Source: Lichina pygmaea
Taxonomy: Eukaryota > Ascomycota > Lichinomycetes > Lichinales > Lichinaceae
NCBI GenBank assembly: GCA_963422465.1
Contig: OY730172.1
Location: 372,001-436,000 of the forward strand
Length of the DNA: 64,000 nt
Direction: 5' to 3'
Both the position numbers and the translations under genes were made by a program. The notes beneath the pieces are model-generated. The model did no database searches, was not told where the DNA came from, and saw only the letters and a list, made by a program, of their open reading frames with translations. Below are positions 43,199 through 53,900 of this stretch, one piece after another; the stretch's first letter is position 1; every line of letters begins with the position of its first letter.

Positions 43199-45397
43199 GA
43201 CAAAATCTTTCTCAGCTCAATTCTTTCCAGAAGCATGTGTTCCAGAACCAAGTACAGAAAGTCACCAGAGTACCCCAGAGATCCAGCTTTCTCAGGAGGT
43301 TACCACTGAAGAAGTGGAGCAAATTCTGAACAAGAAGAAACCTTTTACAGCAGGAGGAAAAGACAAGCTGCCAAATGGATTTCTGAAAGCTCTGGGTCCC
43401 AAGTTCTGCCAAGCTATAGCTGTTCTCACATCAACATGCTGGAGACTGGAATACTTTCCAGAGAGATTCAAGAATGCAAAAACAGTCTGTCTAAGAAAAC
43501 CTGGCAAGGGAATCTATAACCAAGCTAAAGCCTGGTGCCCTATAGCTCTGCTAAACACAACTGGCAAGCTGATGGAAGCTATTACAGCAGCCAGACTAAG
43601 CAAGGTAGCAGAAGAGGCTAAACTCTTGCCAGAAATCCAGATGGGCTTCAGGAAAGGCAGATCAACTGAATCAGCACTTTTCCTTCTAACTTCCCAAGTG
43701 GAAAAAGCCTGGAAAGAAGGCATGGTTGCATCTCTACTTTCTCTGGACATCTCAGGAGCATATAACAGAGTTCTCCCAGAGATTCTTCAAAAGATTCTGG
43801 AGAGAAAAGGAATCCCTCTCTGGCTAACTTCTTGGATCTTCTCTTTCTGTACCAGACGTACCACCACCCTAGTTTTTGATGACTCTGAGTCCTCTTCTAT
43901 TCCTATTCACTGTGGAGTTCCCCAAGGTTCCCCTTTGTCTCCTATTCTTTTTCTATTCTATATTTCTGAACTTCATGAGACTGTACATTCTCCTACTACT
44001 GGTGTTTCTGCTCTGGGATTTGCAGATGATACAAATCTGCTTGCATTTGGACACTCTCTTAAAAGCAACCTTCTGAAGTTGAAGAATACACATCTTAAAT
44101 GTCTATCTTGGGCTGCAAGACATGGAATGGTCTTCTCTCCTGAGAAATATGAAATACTTCATTTTTCCAGAAGAAGATCAGACAATCTGCAGCTCAAGCT
44201 TAGACTTGGGAATGTGATTCTAAAACCAAAAGAAGAAGTGCGAGTATTGGGAGTGTACCTGGATGCCAAACTCCACTGGCACAAACACCAGAGAATTATT
44301 CTTCAAAAAGCACAAAAAGCACTATCTTCTCTTTCTAGAACCTCTTACTCCACCTGGGGCTTTCCAGTTCTCACAGCACGCCTTGTGTACACTGCATTAC
44401 TCAGATCTGTACTGAGCTATGCAGTGGGAATTTGGTTCAACCCACTCAGAAAATCCTCTAATATTTCCTCTCTTATCATATTCCAAAACAAATGTTTGAG
44501 ACTTATTGGGGGTGCTTTCAAAGCCACTCCTTCTTTTCTATTAGAGAGTGAGCTTTTTCTTTTTCCTCTAGATCTCTATTTTAAATTTCGCACAGCTTGT
44601 TTTCTATCTTCTATCCAAACCTCCTCTCTGAAAGACTTTCTTGACAGTACCTTTTCTACTATTTCTTCCTATACTTCTTCACTGAGGAAACCTTTAAAGA
44701 AATCCTCAACTATCTCTCCTAATTGGAAGTTCACTTGGTTAAGTCAAATAACTACTAACCAGGCTAGTTCAAAGAAAGAACTAAAAATACTCTTTACTAA
44801 AGAGTGGGAAAACCAATGGGAGGAGAAGAAAAGAAAAGGCTATGCTGGATGGCAGGTGTTTTGCCAAAAACCTCACTACAACAACCTAAAGCTCTACAAA
44901 GAGCTACAGAAAGCTGAGGCAAGTCTACTACTGCAAACCAGAACTGGGAGAATTGGTCTAGCAAGTTTTCTTTTCAGAGCTGGAGTCCCTGACTTTCCTA
45001 CCCCCCTATGCATGTGTGGTCAAGCAGAAGAGACAGTAAAGCATATTACCTCTTCATGCTCTCTCTACTCAAGTCAAAGACAACATGCTCTCTTTAACCC
45101 CCAAGATTTCACTACTATTATTTCAAACCCAGAGCTTCTACAGAAGTTTCTGTACTGGTTTATGTCTTTGAAAAGACTAAACCAATTTAATCTGGCTTTC
45201 AAACTTCACTATTCACACTCCAACATCTAGAAGCTTTTCCTACCAGACACTACAAGATTTCCTTTTGCTACACTTTCTAGTCACCTCCCTGTCTTCAGTT
45301 TTTATTCCTTTAAACATTTTCTGAAGAAGTTCACTATTAGCTGGAAGATCTGCATGGCTGTAAAGCTACAAACAGTGTAAGAATCAAATCAAAAAAA
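43199..45397 (+). mobile_element. LINE-A copy 4, 5'-truncated, 13-bp TSD
   Basis: Insertion bounded by perfect AACTGGCAATATC repeats at 43186-43198 and 45398-45410. It begins within ORF2 at the TKSFSAQFF codons and ends in GTGTAAGAATCAAATC plus poly(A). Very close to copy 2. Truncation is the usual result of incomplete target-primed reverse transcription. Confidence 0.95.
43202..45230 (+). CDS. LINE-A copy 4 ORF2 fragment, reverse transcriptase, open
   Basis: Open without stops to TAG at 45228-45230, and fused upstream in frame to target DNA from an ATG at 43170 by chance. It retains the RT (HCGVPQGSPLSP, FADDTNLLAF) and the C-terminal motif LCMCGQAEETVKHITSSC, but DISGAYDRV reads DISGAYNRV, a D-to-N change next to the active-site aspartate. 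No endonuclease domain, so it is not autonomous. Confidence 0.88.
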
Positions 45398-45745
45398 AAC
45401 TGGCAATATCAGAAGGCAAGAATCTACCAGAAGAGACAGGTCAGGACAAGAGACAGAAGCCCTTAACCACCTCTGATAGAGACCAAGACAAACCTGTGTC
45501 TATCAACAGAAATACTACAAGGAAGCTATGCTTACAGTATAGACTCACAAAACCTACAGCACAGCACACTACAGTGGAGGTTCTGCACAGAACACTACTG
45601 CACCTACCACAAACAACTGTGAAAAGATAGAGAACACATATCCTACCACACAACCTGCCAAGAATATTAGGTCAACTGCAAGAAAGATGTGTGTGAAACC
45701 CACCTTTAGGACAAACATCAACACACTATATTCTCTGGGCAGTTT
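45398..45745 (+). pseudogene. Continuation of gypsy gag relic downstream of LINE-A copy 4
   Basis: Degenerate sequence encoding WRFCTEHYCTYHKQ near 45575-45620, comparable with YWKGCEDHHCKEH of gypsy-2 Gag, so it preserves the C-terminal Cys/His block of the interrupted gag. Stops throughout. Confidence 0.55.
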
Positions 45746-46002
45746 CAAAACTCTTCCCAGTACCACATCATCAAAGGACCATCACTTTTGACAATGATCG
45801 GATTTTGTCATAAGTCCTGGAAACCAGCTGCGAAGCTTGCTGAAACCACTCACTTCCCAAGAGTGAAAACCCATCACTTTTCTGAATCACGCCTATTGGT
45901 CAAAAGTTGTGATCCCAGAACTCACATCTTCTTGCTTCAACTACCAACCACCCAGCCACAACAAGAGTGAGAGGGACCAGAGGTATCCTGAAGGACTAGG
46001 CA
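45746..46002 (+). mobile_element. LINE 5' UTR fragment, cut by an LTR
   Basis: Starts with CAAAACTCTTCCCAGTACC, the same 5' end as LINE-A, but diverges inside. The first hairpin is conserved (ACTTTTGACA at 45784-45793 against TGTCATAAGT at 45806-45815, 9 of 10 pairs). It is cut by the LTR at 46003; its continuation is not found in the window. Confidence 0.72.
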
Positions 46003-46427
46003 TGTGACAAGGCAATGGCAGAGCAGAACTCGAGCCTAACTGATTCAGTAACCTTGACCTGACTTGGCTTGAGACTTGAGACTTGGATTGATGTACAAGA
46101 CGAAAGACAAGGAAGGAAAAGAGAAAAGAAGAAGAGAAGAAGCTGGGAGAGCAGGAGAAGTTCTTATAGGCAGGGGATACGGCGGAGCAAACAGGCAACA
46201 GTGCAGATGGAACTTCCCGGCACGGTGCGTGACTTGTGCCAGAAGTGCAACAAGGCAATGGCAGAGCAAACAGGCAACAGTGCAGATGGAACTTCCCGGC
46301 ACGGTGTGTGACTTGTGCCAGAAGTGCAACGAGGCAATGGCAGAGCAAACAGGCAACAGTGCAGATGGAACTTCCCGGCAAGGTGCGTGACTTGTGCCAG
46401 ATATGCAACTGGGCCAGAACTGTGACA
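46003..46427 (-). repeat. Ty3-1 LTR with a three-unit 79-bp expansion (425 bp)
   Basis: Minus-strand LTR forming the 3' LTR of the inverted tail of element O. A 79-bp unit starting CAAACAGGCAACAGTGCAG begins at 46188, 46267 and 46346. Each extra unit contains AAGGCAATGGCAGAG, which is otherwise found only at the LTR end, so the expansion probably arose from an LTR-end junction. The outer flank AGGCA does not match the CCTGG flank of the O 5' LTR. Confidence 0.88.
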
Positions 46428-46649
46428 TTACTCTCCTCCTTCACATGGCGAACTCCTGTGAGCCTCAGGCCACTTGTGGACGTAGTTCTGTGGCCGTGGT
46501 TTCCTTGGGTATTTCTCATGGAAGTTGTAGATGGCGTCTTTGGTGTTGTCAAGATGCTCAATAGGCTCTTCAGTGGCATCTTCAATTGGCCATCCGGACT
46601 ATTTGACCAGGTACTTGAACTTCTGTCAAGACGTTGCTGGCTTGGAGTC
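46428..46649 (-). pseudogene. Ty3-1 element O 3' tail (chromodomain remnant), inverted
   Basis: On the minus strand this reads GACTCCAAGCCAGCAACG, TGA (complement 46626-46628), QKFKYLVK, TAG, SGWPIEDATEEPIEHL and YNFHEKYPRKPQ, then a purine tract and the LTR. It continues element O exactly from 28130, sharing GACTC as the TSD of element E. Confidence 0.9.
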
Positions 46650-46920
46650 TGTGACAAGGCAATGGCAGAGCAGAACTCAAGCCTAACTGATTTGGTAACC
46701 TTGACCTGACTTGGCTTGAGACTTGAGACTTGGATTGATGTACAAGGTGAAAGACGAGGAAGGAAAAGAGAAAAGAAGAGAAGAAGCTGGGGGAGCAGGA
46801 GAAGTTCTTATAGGCAGGGGATCAGGCAACAGCAGAGCAAACAGGCAAACAGAGCAGATGGGACTTCCCGGCAAGGTGCGTGGCTTGTGCCAGATATGCA
46901 ACTGGGCCAGAACCGTGACA
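46650..46920 (-). repeat. Ty3-1 LTR at the right inversion breakpoint (271 bp)
   Basis: A lone LTR with no TSD of its own: one side is GAGTC (belonging to the E insertion in O), the other CAAAC (belonging to the F insertion in LINE-C). Such mismatched flanks are the signature of recombination between two LTRs. It is nearly identical to the LTR at 32402-32672. Confidence 0.93.
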
Positions 46921-49071
46921 CAAACTTCATTCTATGTTTTCTTGCCCAGTCTAAACACTTGGAGTGAGTAGACTTTAGCTTCAGGTGATTGCTTTTAAGA
47001 GAAGAGGAAAATGCCAGAAAGTTTGTATTATCTGCAAAGTCCAGAGCTGATACATCTTTCTCTGGTGTATGAACAATATTATAAAGATCTGAAATATAGA
47101 AAAGAAATAAAATAGGAGAGAGAGGTGAACCTTGAGGGATTCCACAGTGTACTGGAAAAAAAGAAGACTCTGAATCATCAAAAACAAGAGAGGTTTTTCT
47201 TTGGGTAGTGAAAGAAAAGATCCAGTTAACAAACCAGCTGGGAATTCCTTTTCTCTCCAGGATTTTCTTGAGAATTTCTGGCAGAACTCTATCATAAGCT
47301 GCTGAGATATCCAGAGAAAGAAGACTGGCTACCATTCCTTTCTTCCAGACTTTTTCAACTTAGGAAGTGAGTAGAAATAGTGCAGACTCAGTTGATCTTC
47401 CTTTTCTGAAGTCTATCTGGATTTCTGGTAGTAGGTTTTCTTTCTCAGCCAGTTCACTTAGCTTTGTGGCTGCCAGAGCTTCCATCAGCTTCCCAATTGT
47501 GTTGCGAAGTGCTATTGGCCTCCAAGCTTTAGCATAGCAATAGGATCCTTTGCTAGACTTTCTCAAGTATATTGTTCTGGCTGCTTTATATCTATCAGGG
47601 AAATATTCTAGCTTCCAGCAGGCCTCCAGAACTTTGGCTATCTTTTTATTGAAAAAGTCTCCTAATACCTTTAGAAATCCATTAGGTAGAGTATCTTTCC
47701 CAGAAGCTGTAAAAGGTTTTTTCTTTTTCAGAATATTGTGAATATCTTCTTTGGAGATTTCCTGAGATAGCTGGTGTTGTTAGTGGTTGGCTGGCTGGTC
47801 CTGGGATTCTGCTACTGGCTGGAGAGATAGAGGGAAGAACTGGGTTTTGAATACTTCTACTTTTTCTGTGAAAGTTCTGGCAGTTTCTCCATCTTGCTTT
47901 GTGAGCTCTGGAACAATTGGAAGTTCTGGTAGTTTGCCAGCTTTTTCTTTACCCCACTTGGCTATTTCCAGTGCTTTTGTGTTTCAGCCAGGTTCTGGAG
48001 TTTTTCTCTGAATTTCTTTCTTTTAGTATTCTTGATCAGGTGTTTCTTTTCCTTTATTACCTTTTCAAGTGTGTAGACTGGTTCTTGGTTTTAGAAAACT
48101 TTTCTTTTTAGTTTTCTTTCCTCTTTAATTTTCTCTTTAATCTCTTAGTTCCACCAGAGAACAGTGTACTTTGAGTCTCTCAGAGATCTTTTTATCTTGT
48201 CGGCCAGTTCTTGAAAAGCTTTGTCCAGGTTCTCCAGATAGTTGTCCACTTCCTCTCTGTTAAGTAGTGGTGGAATAGAGAGAAGATTCTTAGCTTCTTT
48301 CTTGACTTGGTCCAGATCTAGTGTTCTCCAGTTTCTTTGGTGGGTTCTGGCTTTCTTTGGTGTTTCCAGACTTAGGATTGTCTGAACTAGTCTGTGGTCT
48401 GAACTTGTGTAGAAGTCTAGGTTAATCTGGGAAGAAATAAAGAAATTAAGAAGTGATATAGAAATAAAAGATAAGTCAATAGTAGAGGAGGGAGGCTCTG
48501 CCAGTGTTCTTGCTCTTGTTAGTGTGAAAGGTACTATTGCCAGCTCTAGTCCTTGATCATCTGTGAGTTCTTTGAACTTAGTAGCTAGTTCAGAATAGAG
48601 TTGGGAGGATTTTGACCAGGATAGGTGGTGGAGGTTTAAGTCAGTGAGAAGAATATGTTGTTCTTCTTTCTCCAGTGCCTGGGCCAGTACATCCAGTAGA
48701 GCTTCTGCTGATACTCTGTAGTTTTCCTGGTTTGTAGGTGTGAAGTACAGGCTATGTACCTAGAACACTTTTGCTTGCACTCTTATCTCCAGTGATGTTA
48801 AATCCTTGCTCAAGAACATAGGGGTTATAGCTGATCTCTGTATTCTTCCGTTGATTAGAACCAGAGTTCTCCCTAATACTTGGTCTTGAAGAGGGTAGAA
48901 GGCTGAGAAGACTGTTAAGGTACTTGTTTCCTGGTATAGATTTCTCCAAGGTGTTTGAAGTGCAATCAGATCTACTTCCTGGAGTCTGGGGTTAGCTAGT
49001 AGAAGATCTGGACATGTCTGGCTTTTCTGTACATTATATTGGAGAAGGTTGACAGTTGGTGTACTTATCAA
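46921..49071 (-). pseudogene. LINE-C ORF2 N-terminal half
   Basis: Endonuclease blocks LLQYNVQKSQ, LIALQTPW (Glu of the QE motif lost), TDLNLHHLSW, and RT blocks SLDISAAYDRV, CGIPQGSPLSP, FADNTNFLAF, where the second catalytic Asp of FADD is Asn. Multiple stops occur, for example near 47361 and 48760. The expected start codon at 49069-49071 is TTG. Confidence 0.82.
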
Positions 49072-49235
49072 ACCTCTGGGTTAGAATCTATAAGTATTTC
49101 AAAAGAGTTTTATTTTGGAAGATTAGTAGTAGTCTTCAGGTTTTGCAGAGAGTTTACTTGAGAGCTAAGTCTTGCACTTGATCTGGTTCTCACCAGCTCT
49201 CCCTGTTATCTTTTCTTCCCATCCTCTCTATCAGA
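46921..49235 (-). mobile_element. LINE-C, 5' half
   Basis: Minus-strand continuation of LINE-C from 37720, running from the codons after FADD back to the ORF2 start near 49071 and a short part of ORF1. The 5' limit near 49235 is inferred from loss of similarity. Full-length LINE 5' UTR is absent, so it is 5'-truncated. Confidence 0.82.
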
Positions 49236-49275
49236 TAGATTCAAGGTGAAAAAAAAACTCAAGGTGAAAAAAAAA
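49236..49275. repeat. Short tandem duplication at the LINE-A copy 3 5' junction
   Basis: CAAGGTGAAAAAAAAACT occurs twice in a row, the second copy running into CTTCCCAGTACC of the LINE. This could be slippage or a duplicated 5' junction formed during insertion. Confidence 0.6.
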
Positions 49276-49611
49276 CTCTTCCCAGTACCACTACGTTCAA
49301 GGACCATCACTTCTGATAATCACCGGACTTTGTTAGAAGTTCTGCAAACCAAGCGAGTATCTGTTGGGAACCACCAAAATCTTAAGGTGAAAACCCATCA
49401 CTTTGGGTAACCCAGCCTGTTTGTCAAAAGTTGTGATCTCTGAATCTTCGATCTTCAACTTCAACAACCAACAGACTATCTATAACAAGGCAGAGAGTGG
49501 CCAGTGGGATTCTGAAAGACTGGGGACAGGTCCCAATTACCTAGGAACACTCAGTCTTGGGGTGTGGTCCCAGGATTGAGCAAGTACTCCCAGTCAGACA
49601 GAGATAACAGC

Positions 49612-49887
49612 TGTCACAGTTCTGGCCCAGTTGCATATCTGGCACAAGTCACGCACCTTGCCGGGAAGTCCCATCTGCACTGTTTGCCTGTTTGCTCCGC
49701 CGTATCCCCTGCATATAAGAACTTCTCCTGCTCCCCCAGCTTCTTCTCTTCTTCTCTTCTTCTTTCCTCTTTTCCTTCCTTGTCTTTTGTCTTGTACATC
49801 AATCCAAGTCTCAAGTCTCAAGCCAAGTCAGTTCAAGGTTACTGAATCAGTTAGGCTTGAGTTCTGCTCTGCCATTGCCTTGTCACA
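49612..49887 (+). repeat. Ty3-1 5' LTR of element G (276 bp)
   Basis: TATA-like TATAAG at 49714, transcript-start string GTCTTTTGT at 49782-49790 (GTCTTTCGT in the 3' LTR), ending TTGTCACA. The site ACGAAAGAC follows at 49890-49898. Confidence 0.95.
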
Positions 49888-49898
49888 CTACGAAAGAC
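49782..49898 (+). promoter_or_regulatory. Proposed self-priming pair of Ty3-1 (R start and primer-binding site)
   Basis: The string GTCTTTYGT lies 68 bp downstream of the LTR TATA box after a long C/T run, a usual fungal start-site setting. Its reverse complement ACGAAAGAC lies 2 nt after the LTR. No TGG-type tRNA complement occurs at this position. In Tf1/sushi elements the transcript 5' end folds back on such a site to prime cDNA. Confidence 0.65.
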
Positions 49899-49945
49899 CA
49901 ACCCAACCATAACACACTTCACCAAGCCACGTTCACGTCCTTGTC

Positions 49946-50902
49946 ATGTCTCAACAACCAGACCAAGCCATGCCAGTTACTGGAAATAACAAGTTCCTTC
50001 ACAACATGTTTGCAGAGTTCATGCAAATTCAAGCTGCCAACACCACTCCCAAGTCCAAGTCCGAACACACTGCTGACCCAGAGATCTTCAGTGGTGATGG
50101 CGGAAACACGGAAATCACGCATGAGAAGCTTGAGAGCTTCATCACGTCACTGTCACTCAAGATGACACTCAACACTGACTGGTACCCCACGGAAACATCG
50201 CAGATTGCGTACATCTTTTCACGCACGACTGGCACTGCGCAGTCCTACATCTCAGCTAAGATCACAGCTGGCCAGTACATTGACTGGCACAACATCATCC
50301 AAGATCTCCGGAACACCTTCTCTGACCCAGACCCAGAGTTCCTAGCTCAGAGGAAGCTTATCACCTTGCGTCAGACCAACCATTCCTTTGCCGAGTTCTT
50401 CACAGAGTTCAATCAGTATGCTCCACACACAGGCTTCAACAACAAGGCCTTGAAGTACCATCTTTGATGCGCTGTCTCTGAAGAGCTTGCCAAGCAGCTT
50501 GTCAGCATCAACCTCAAGGACATCAGCTATCAGAAGCTTGTTGAGGAATGCCAGCTGCAGGACAACCAGTTGCGTGCCACTTCTGCCAACTCTCGCTGTC
50601 CACGTCAAGCACCTCTCACCCAAGCCTCAGTTCCACAGTCAGGAGCTTCAGTTCTGCGTCCAGGGTTCATCAAGCCAGTCTTCACACCACAGCCACCAAG
50701 TCCTACCATGGATCTCAGCCGCTCTAAGCTGACGCCAGAAGAGCAAGAACATCACCAAAGCAAAGGCCTCTGCTTCTACTGTGGGAACCAAGGTCACGTC
50801 TCAACTTTCTGTCCAGTGAAAAGCATGCCTGTTGTTGCCACCACCACAACCACCACCAAGTCTGCCACTGTTGAGACTACTCCAGAGTCGGAAAACAAGT
50901 AG
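49946..50902 (+). pseudogene. gag: Ty3-1 G gag
   Basis: 957-bp frame starting MSQQPDQAMPVTG, with one CGA-to-TGA stop at 50465-50467, the same codon that is hit in O and E. CCHC knuckle CFYCGNQGHVSTFC near 50769-50810. Ends at TAG 50900-50902; pol overlaps in the -1 frame. Confidence 0.9.
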
Positions 50903-53900
50903 TCCTTGTTCATCATCGCACCCAAGGACATGAAAAGGATCTCCATGTTGGCTATCTGTCTCCAGACCAGCAATTAGACAGTACGTGCTTGTTTCTTCCT
51001 TGTATCCTAGATGGGAAATTCAAGTGCAATGCTCTTATTGACTCTGGCTGTTCAGCATTTGGCTGCATTGGTGCTTCCTTTGCGCAATCTCTTCACCAAG
51101 AACCTCTCCCCTACCCACGCACATTGCGATTGTTCGATGGCAAGATGTCACAAACCACACATCTCGCCAAGACAATCATGACCACAGCACATGGCATGCA
51201 CCAGGAAGAAGTCTCTCTCTTTGTGTCTCCTGGTCTTCACTATGATGTGATTCTGGGGATGCCATGGCTCCAGAAGCACAGGCCACACATTGATTGGACA
51301 AACACCTCAATCATGTTCAAGTCAGATCACTGCCGATCCGCATGCCTCAAGTCAAACAATGGCTATCCAATCTCTTTAGATCTTGAAGCCAAGACGTCTG
51401 CTGGAAAGTCTCAGAATCCCAAGCCTCTTTCTGCCACGCCAATCCCCATCAATGCTGCCGCATTTTCTCTCCTTGCTGCCAAGCCAGATCACCAGGTGTT
51501 CAGTGTTTCTCTGAGAGACATTGAGCAGGTGTTGAAGCCAAAGAAGTGTGTGGATCCTGCCACACTTCTCCCTACTCAGTACCACAAGTTCCTGGACATC
51601 TTCAGCAAGGATGACGCTGACAAGCTTCCTCCTCTACACCCAGGAGTTGACCACAAGATCAAGATGGAACCAGGAACCTAGGCACCCTCTGGACCTCTGT
51701 ATGGCATGAGCAGAGAAGAACTTGAAGTTCTCAAGAAGTACCTGACAGAGAACCTGAACAAGGGCTTTATTCAAGCATCTTCATCACCTGCTGCTGCACC
51801 AGTCCTCCTTGTCAAGAAGCCAGGAGGTGGATTGTGTTTCTGTGTAGACTACAGAGCACTCAACACCATCACCATCAAGAACTGTTACCCCCTGCCACTG
51901 ATCCGGAAGATGTTGGACCAGCTTTGCAAAGCTGTGTGGTACACCAAGCTTGACATTGTTGGTGCCTTCAACTGTATCCGGATGAAGAAAGGTGAAGAAT
52001 GGAAGACTGTGTTCCGCACACACTCAGGCCTCTACAAATACCTTGTCATGCCCTTTGGTCTTGCCAATGCTCCAAGCACGTTCCAGAACTACATCAATGA
52101 TGTTTTGGGACCTGACATCCTTGATGTCTTTGGCACTGCCTATGTGGATAACATCCTTGTCTACAGTCAGACACTCAAGAAACACCGGAAGCACGTCAAG
52201 CTTGTTCTCAGTCGACTACGAGATGCAAGCCTGCAAGTTGACATCTCCAAGTGTGACTTTGAAGTGCATCAAGTCAAGTACCTTGGCCTCATCATTCAGT
52301 CTGCCACTGAAGACGGCTGACCCAGATCTGTGAGCATGGACCCAGCCAAGACTAACACCATCAAGGAGTGGAAGTCTCCTGCCAGTCTCAAGGAAGTGCA
52401 GAGCTTCATTGCCTTTGCAAACTTCTACCGCTGGTTCATCAAAGACTTTGCCAAGCTTGCATCCCCACTCACAGCTCTGACCAAGAAGAATGTTGCCTTC
52501 AAGTGGGAAACCCCAGAGCAGCGCTTGTTTGAAAGCATCAAGAAGGTGTTCAGCACTGCACCCATCCTGCAGCACTTTGATCTGGAGAAGGAGTGTGTTG
52601 TTGAGACTGACACTTCTGACTACGTCTCTGGTGCTGTCCTGTCACAGCCAGACCATGAAGGAGTTCTACACCCTGTTGCCTTCTTGTCATGCCACCACCT
52701 GCCGGCAGAATGCAACTACAAGATCTACGACAAGGAGTTGCTGGCAATTATCTGTGCCTTTGAAGAATGGTGAGCAGAGCTTGAAGGATCTCCAGAACCT
52801 GTCAAGGTGATCTCTGATCACAAGAACTTGGAGTACTTCATGTTATCAAAGCACCTTTCCCACTGTCAAGCCTGTTGGAGCAAGTTCTTGTCACACTTCA
52901 ATTTCAAGATCAGCTACTGTCCAGGCAGTCAGTGCAAGGCCGACGCCCTCACTTGATGTTCCCAAGACCTCCTGTCAGACAGTGATCCCTGTCAAGACTT
53001 CATGGAGTAAGTTGTCCTCAAGCCCAAGAATCTTGCACATTCAGAGGTTCAAGTCAAGCCCATCCAGATCCTGAGACGTTCAGAAGCTGCACTAGTTGAC
53101 ACTGAACCTAGTGCTACACCTCTTTCAGACATCATCCAAGCTGCCTATAACAACCTTGCTGAAGGTGATCCTGTGGCAACAGTGTCACAGATGCTAAGGG
53201 ATGGTGTCAGGCACAGTCAAGAAGTGTCTCTCTCAGACTGCAGCTTGGAAAATGACTGTCTCTTCTACAAGAACTGACTCTGGATCCCTGAGAATGATGA
53301 GCTATGCCTACACCTGTTCCAAGAAGCCCATGACCAAGCAATGGCTGGCCACACTGGGATTGCCAAGACCCACAATCTCCTGTCTTGTTGGTACTATTGG
53401 CCAAAGATGGTGAACATCATACGGCAGTACATCAGGAATTGTCATGTCTGCGCTCAAGCAAAGCCTGCCCATGATCACCAAGGAGAGCTGCTGTCTCTTC
53501 CTGTGCCTCAGCAATGTTGGCAGGATCTGGCTATGGATTTCATTACTGACTTGCCCAAGTCAAGAGATGCCTGCTTCCCTGGTGCTAAGCACATCTGGGT
53601 CATCACTGACTGTCTTACCAAAGAACACCACTTTGTGCCATGTGCTGAGATGACAACCTCGCATCTTGTCCGGATGTTCATCCAGTTTGTTGTCTGTACC
53701 CATAGCTTGCCCAGGAGCATTGTCTCAGACAGAGGAGGTCAGTTTGTCAGCTTATTCTGGAAAGCACTCTGTGCCCATCTTGATGTCATGCTACGACTAT
53801 CCTCAGGACACCACCCAGAGACAGATGGTCAGACAGAACAAGAGAATCAGGAGCTTGAACGCTACCTGAGATCCTATGTCAACTATCTCCAAGATGACTG

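Larger units (their letters stand above)
32402..46920. other. Inverted segment of about 14.2 kb bounded by LTRs
   Basis: Flipping the DNA between the LTRs at 32402-32672 and 46650-46920 restores both element O (GACTC-E-GACTC) and LINE-C (GTTTG-F-GTTTG). The exact crossover lies inside the LTRs and cannot be placed more finely. Placing the left breakpoint in LTR1 or the 37449 LTR is formally possible but leaves a solo LTR in one of the two sites. Confidence 0.85.

Noticed and set aside
49060-49071. TTG as genuine start of LINE-C ORF2
   Set aside because: Related copies start at ATG, and this gene carries many stops; the TTG is more likely a mutated or displaced start.
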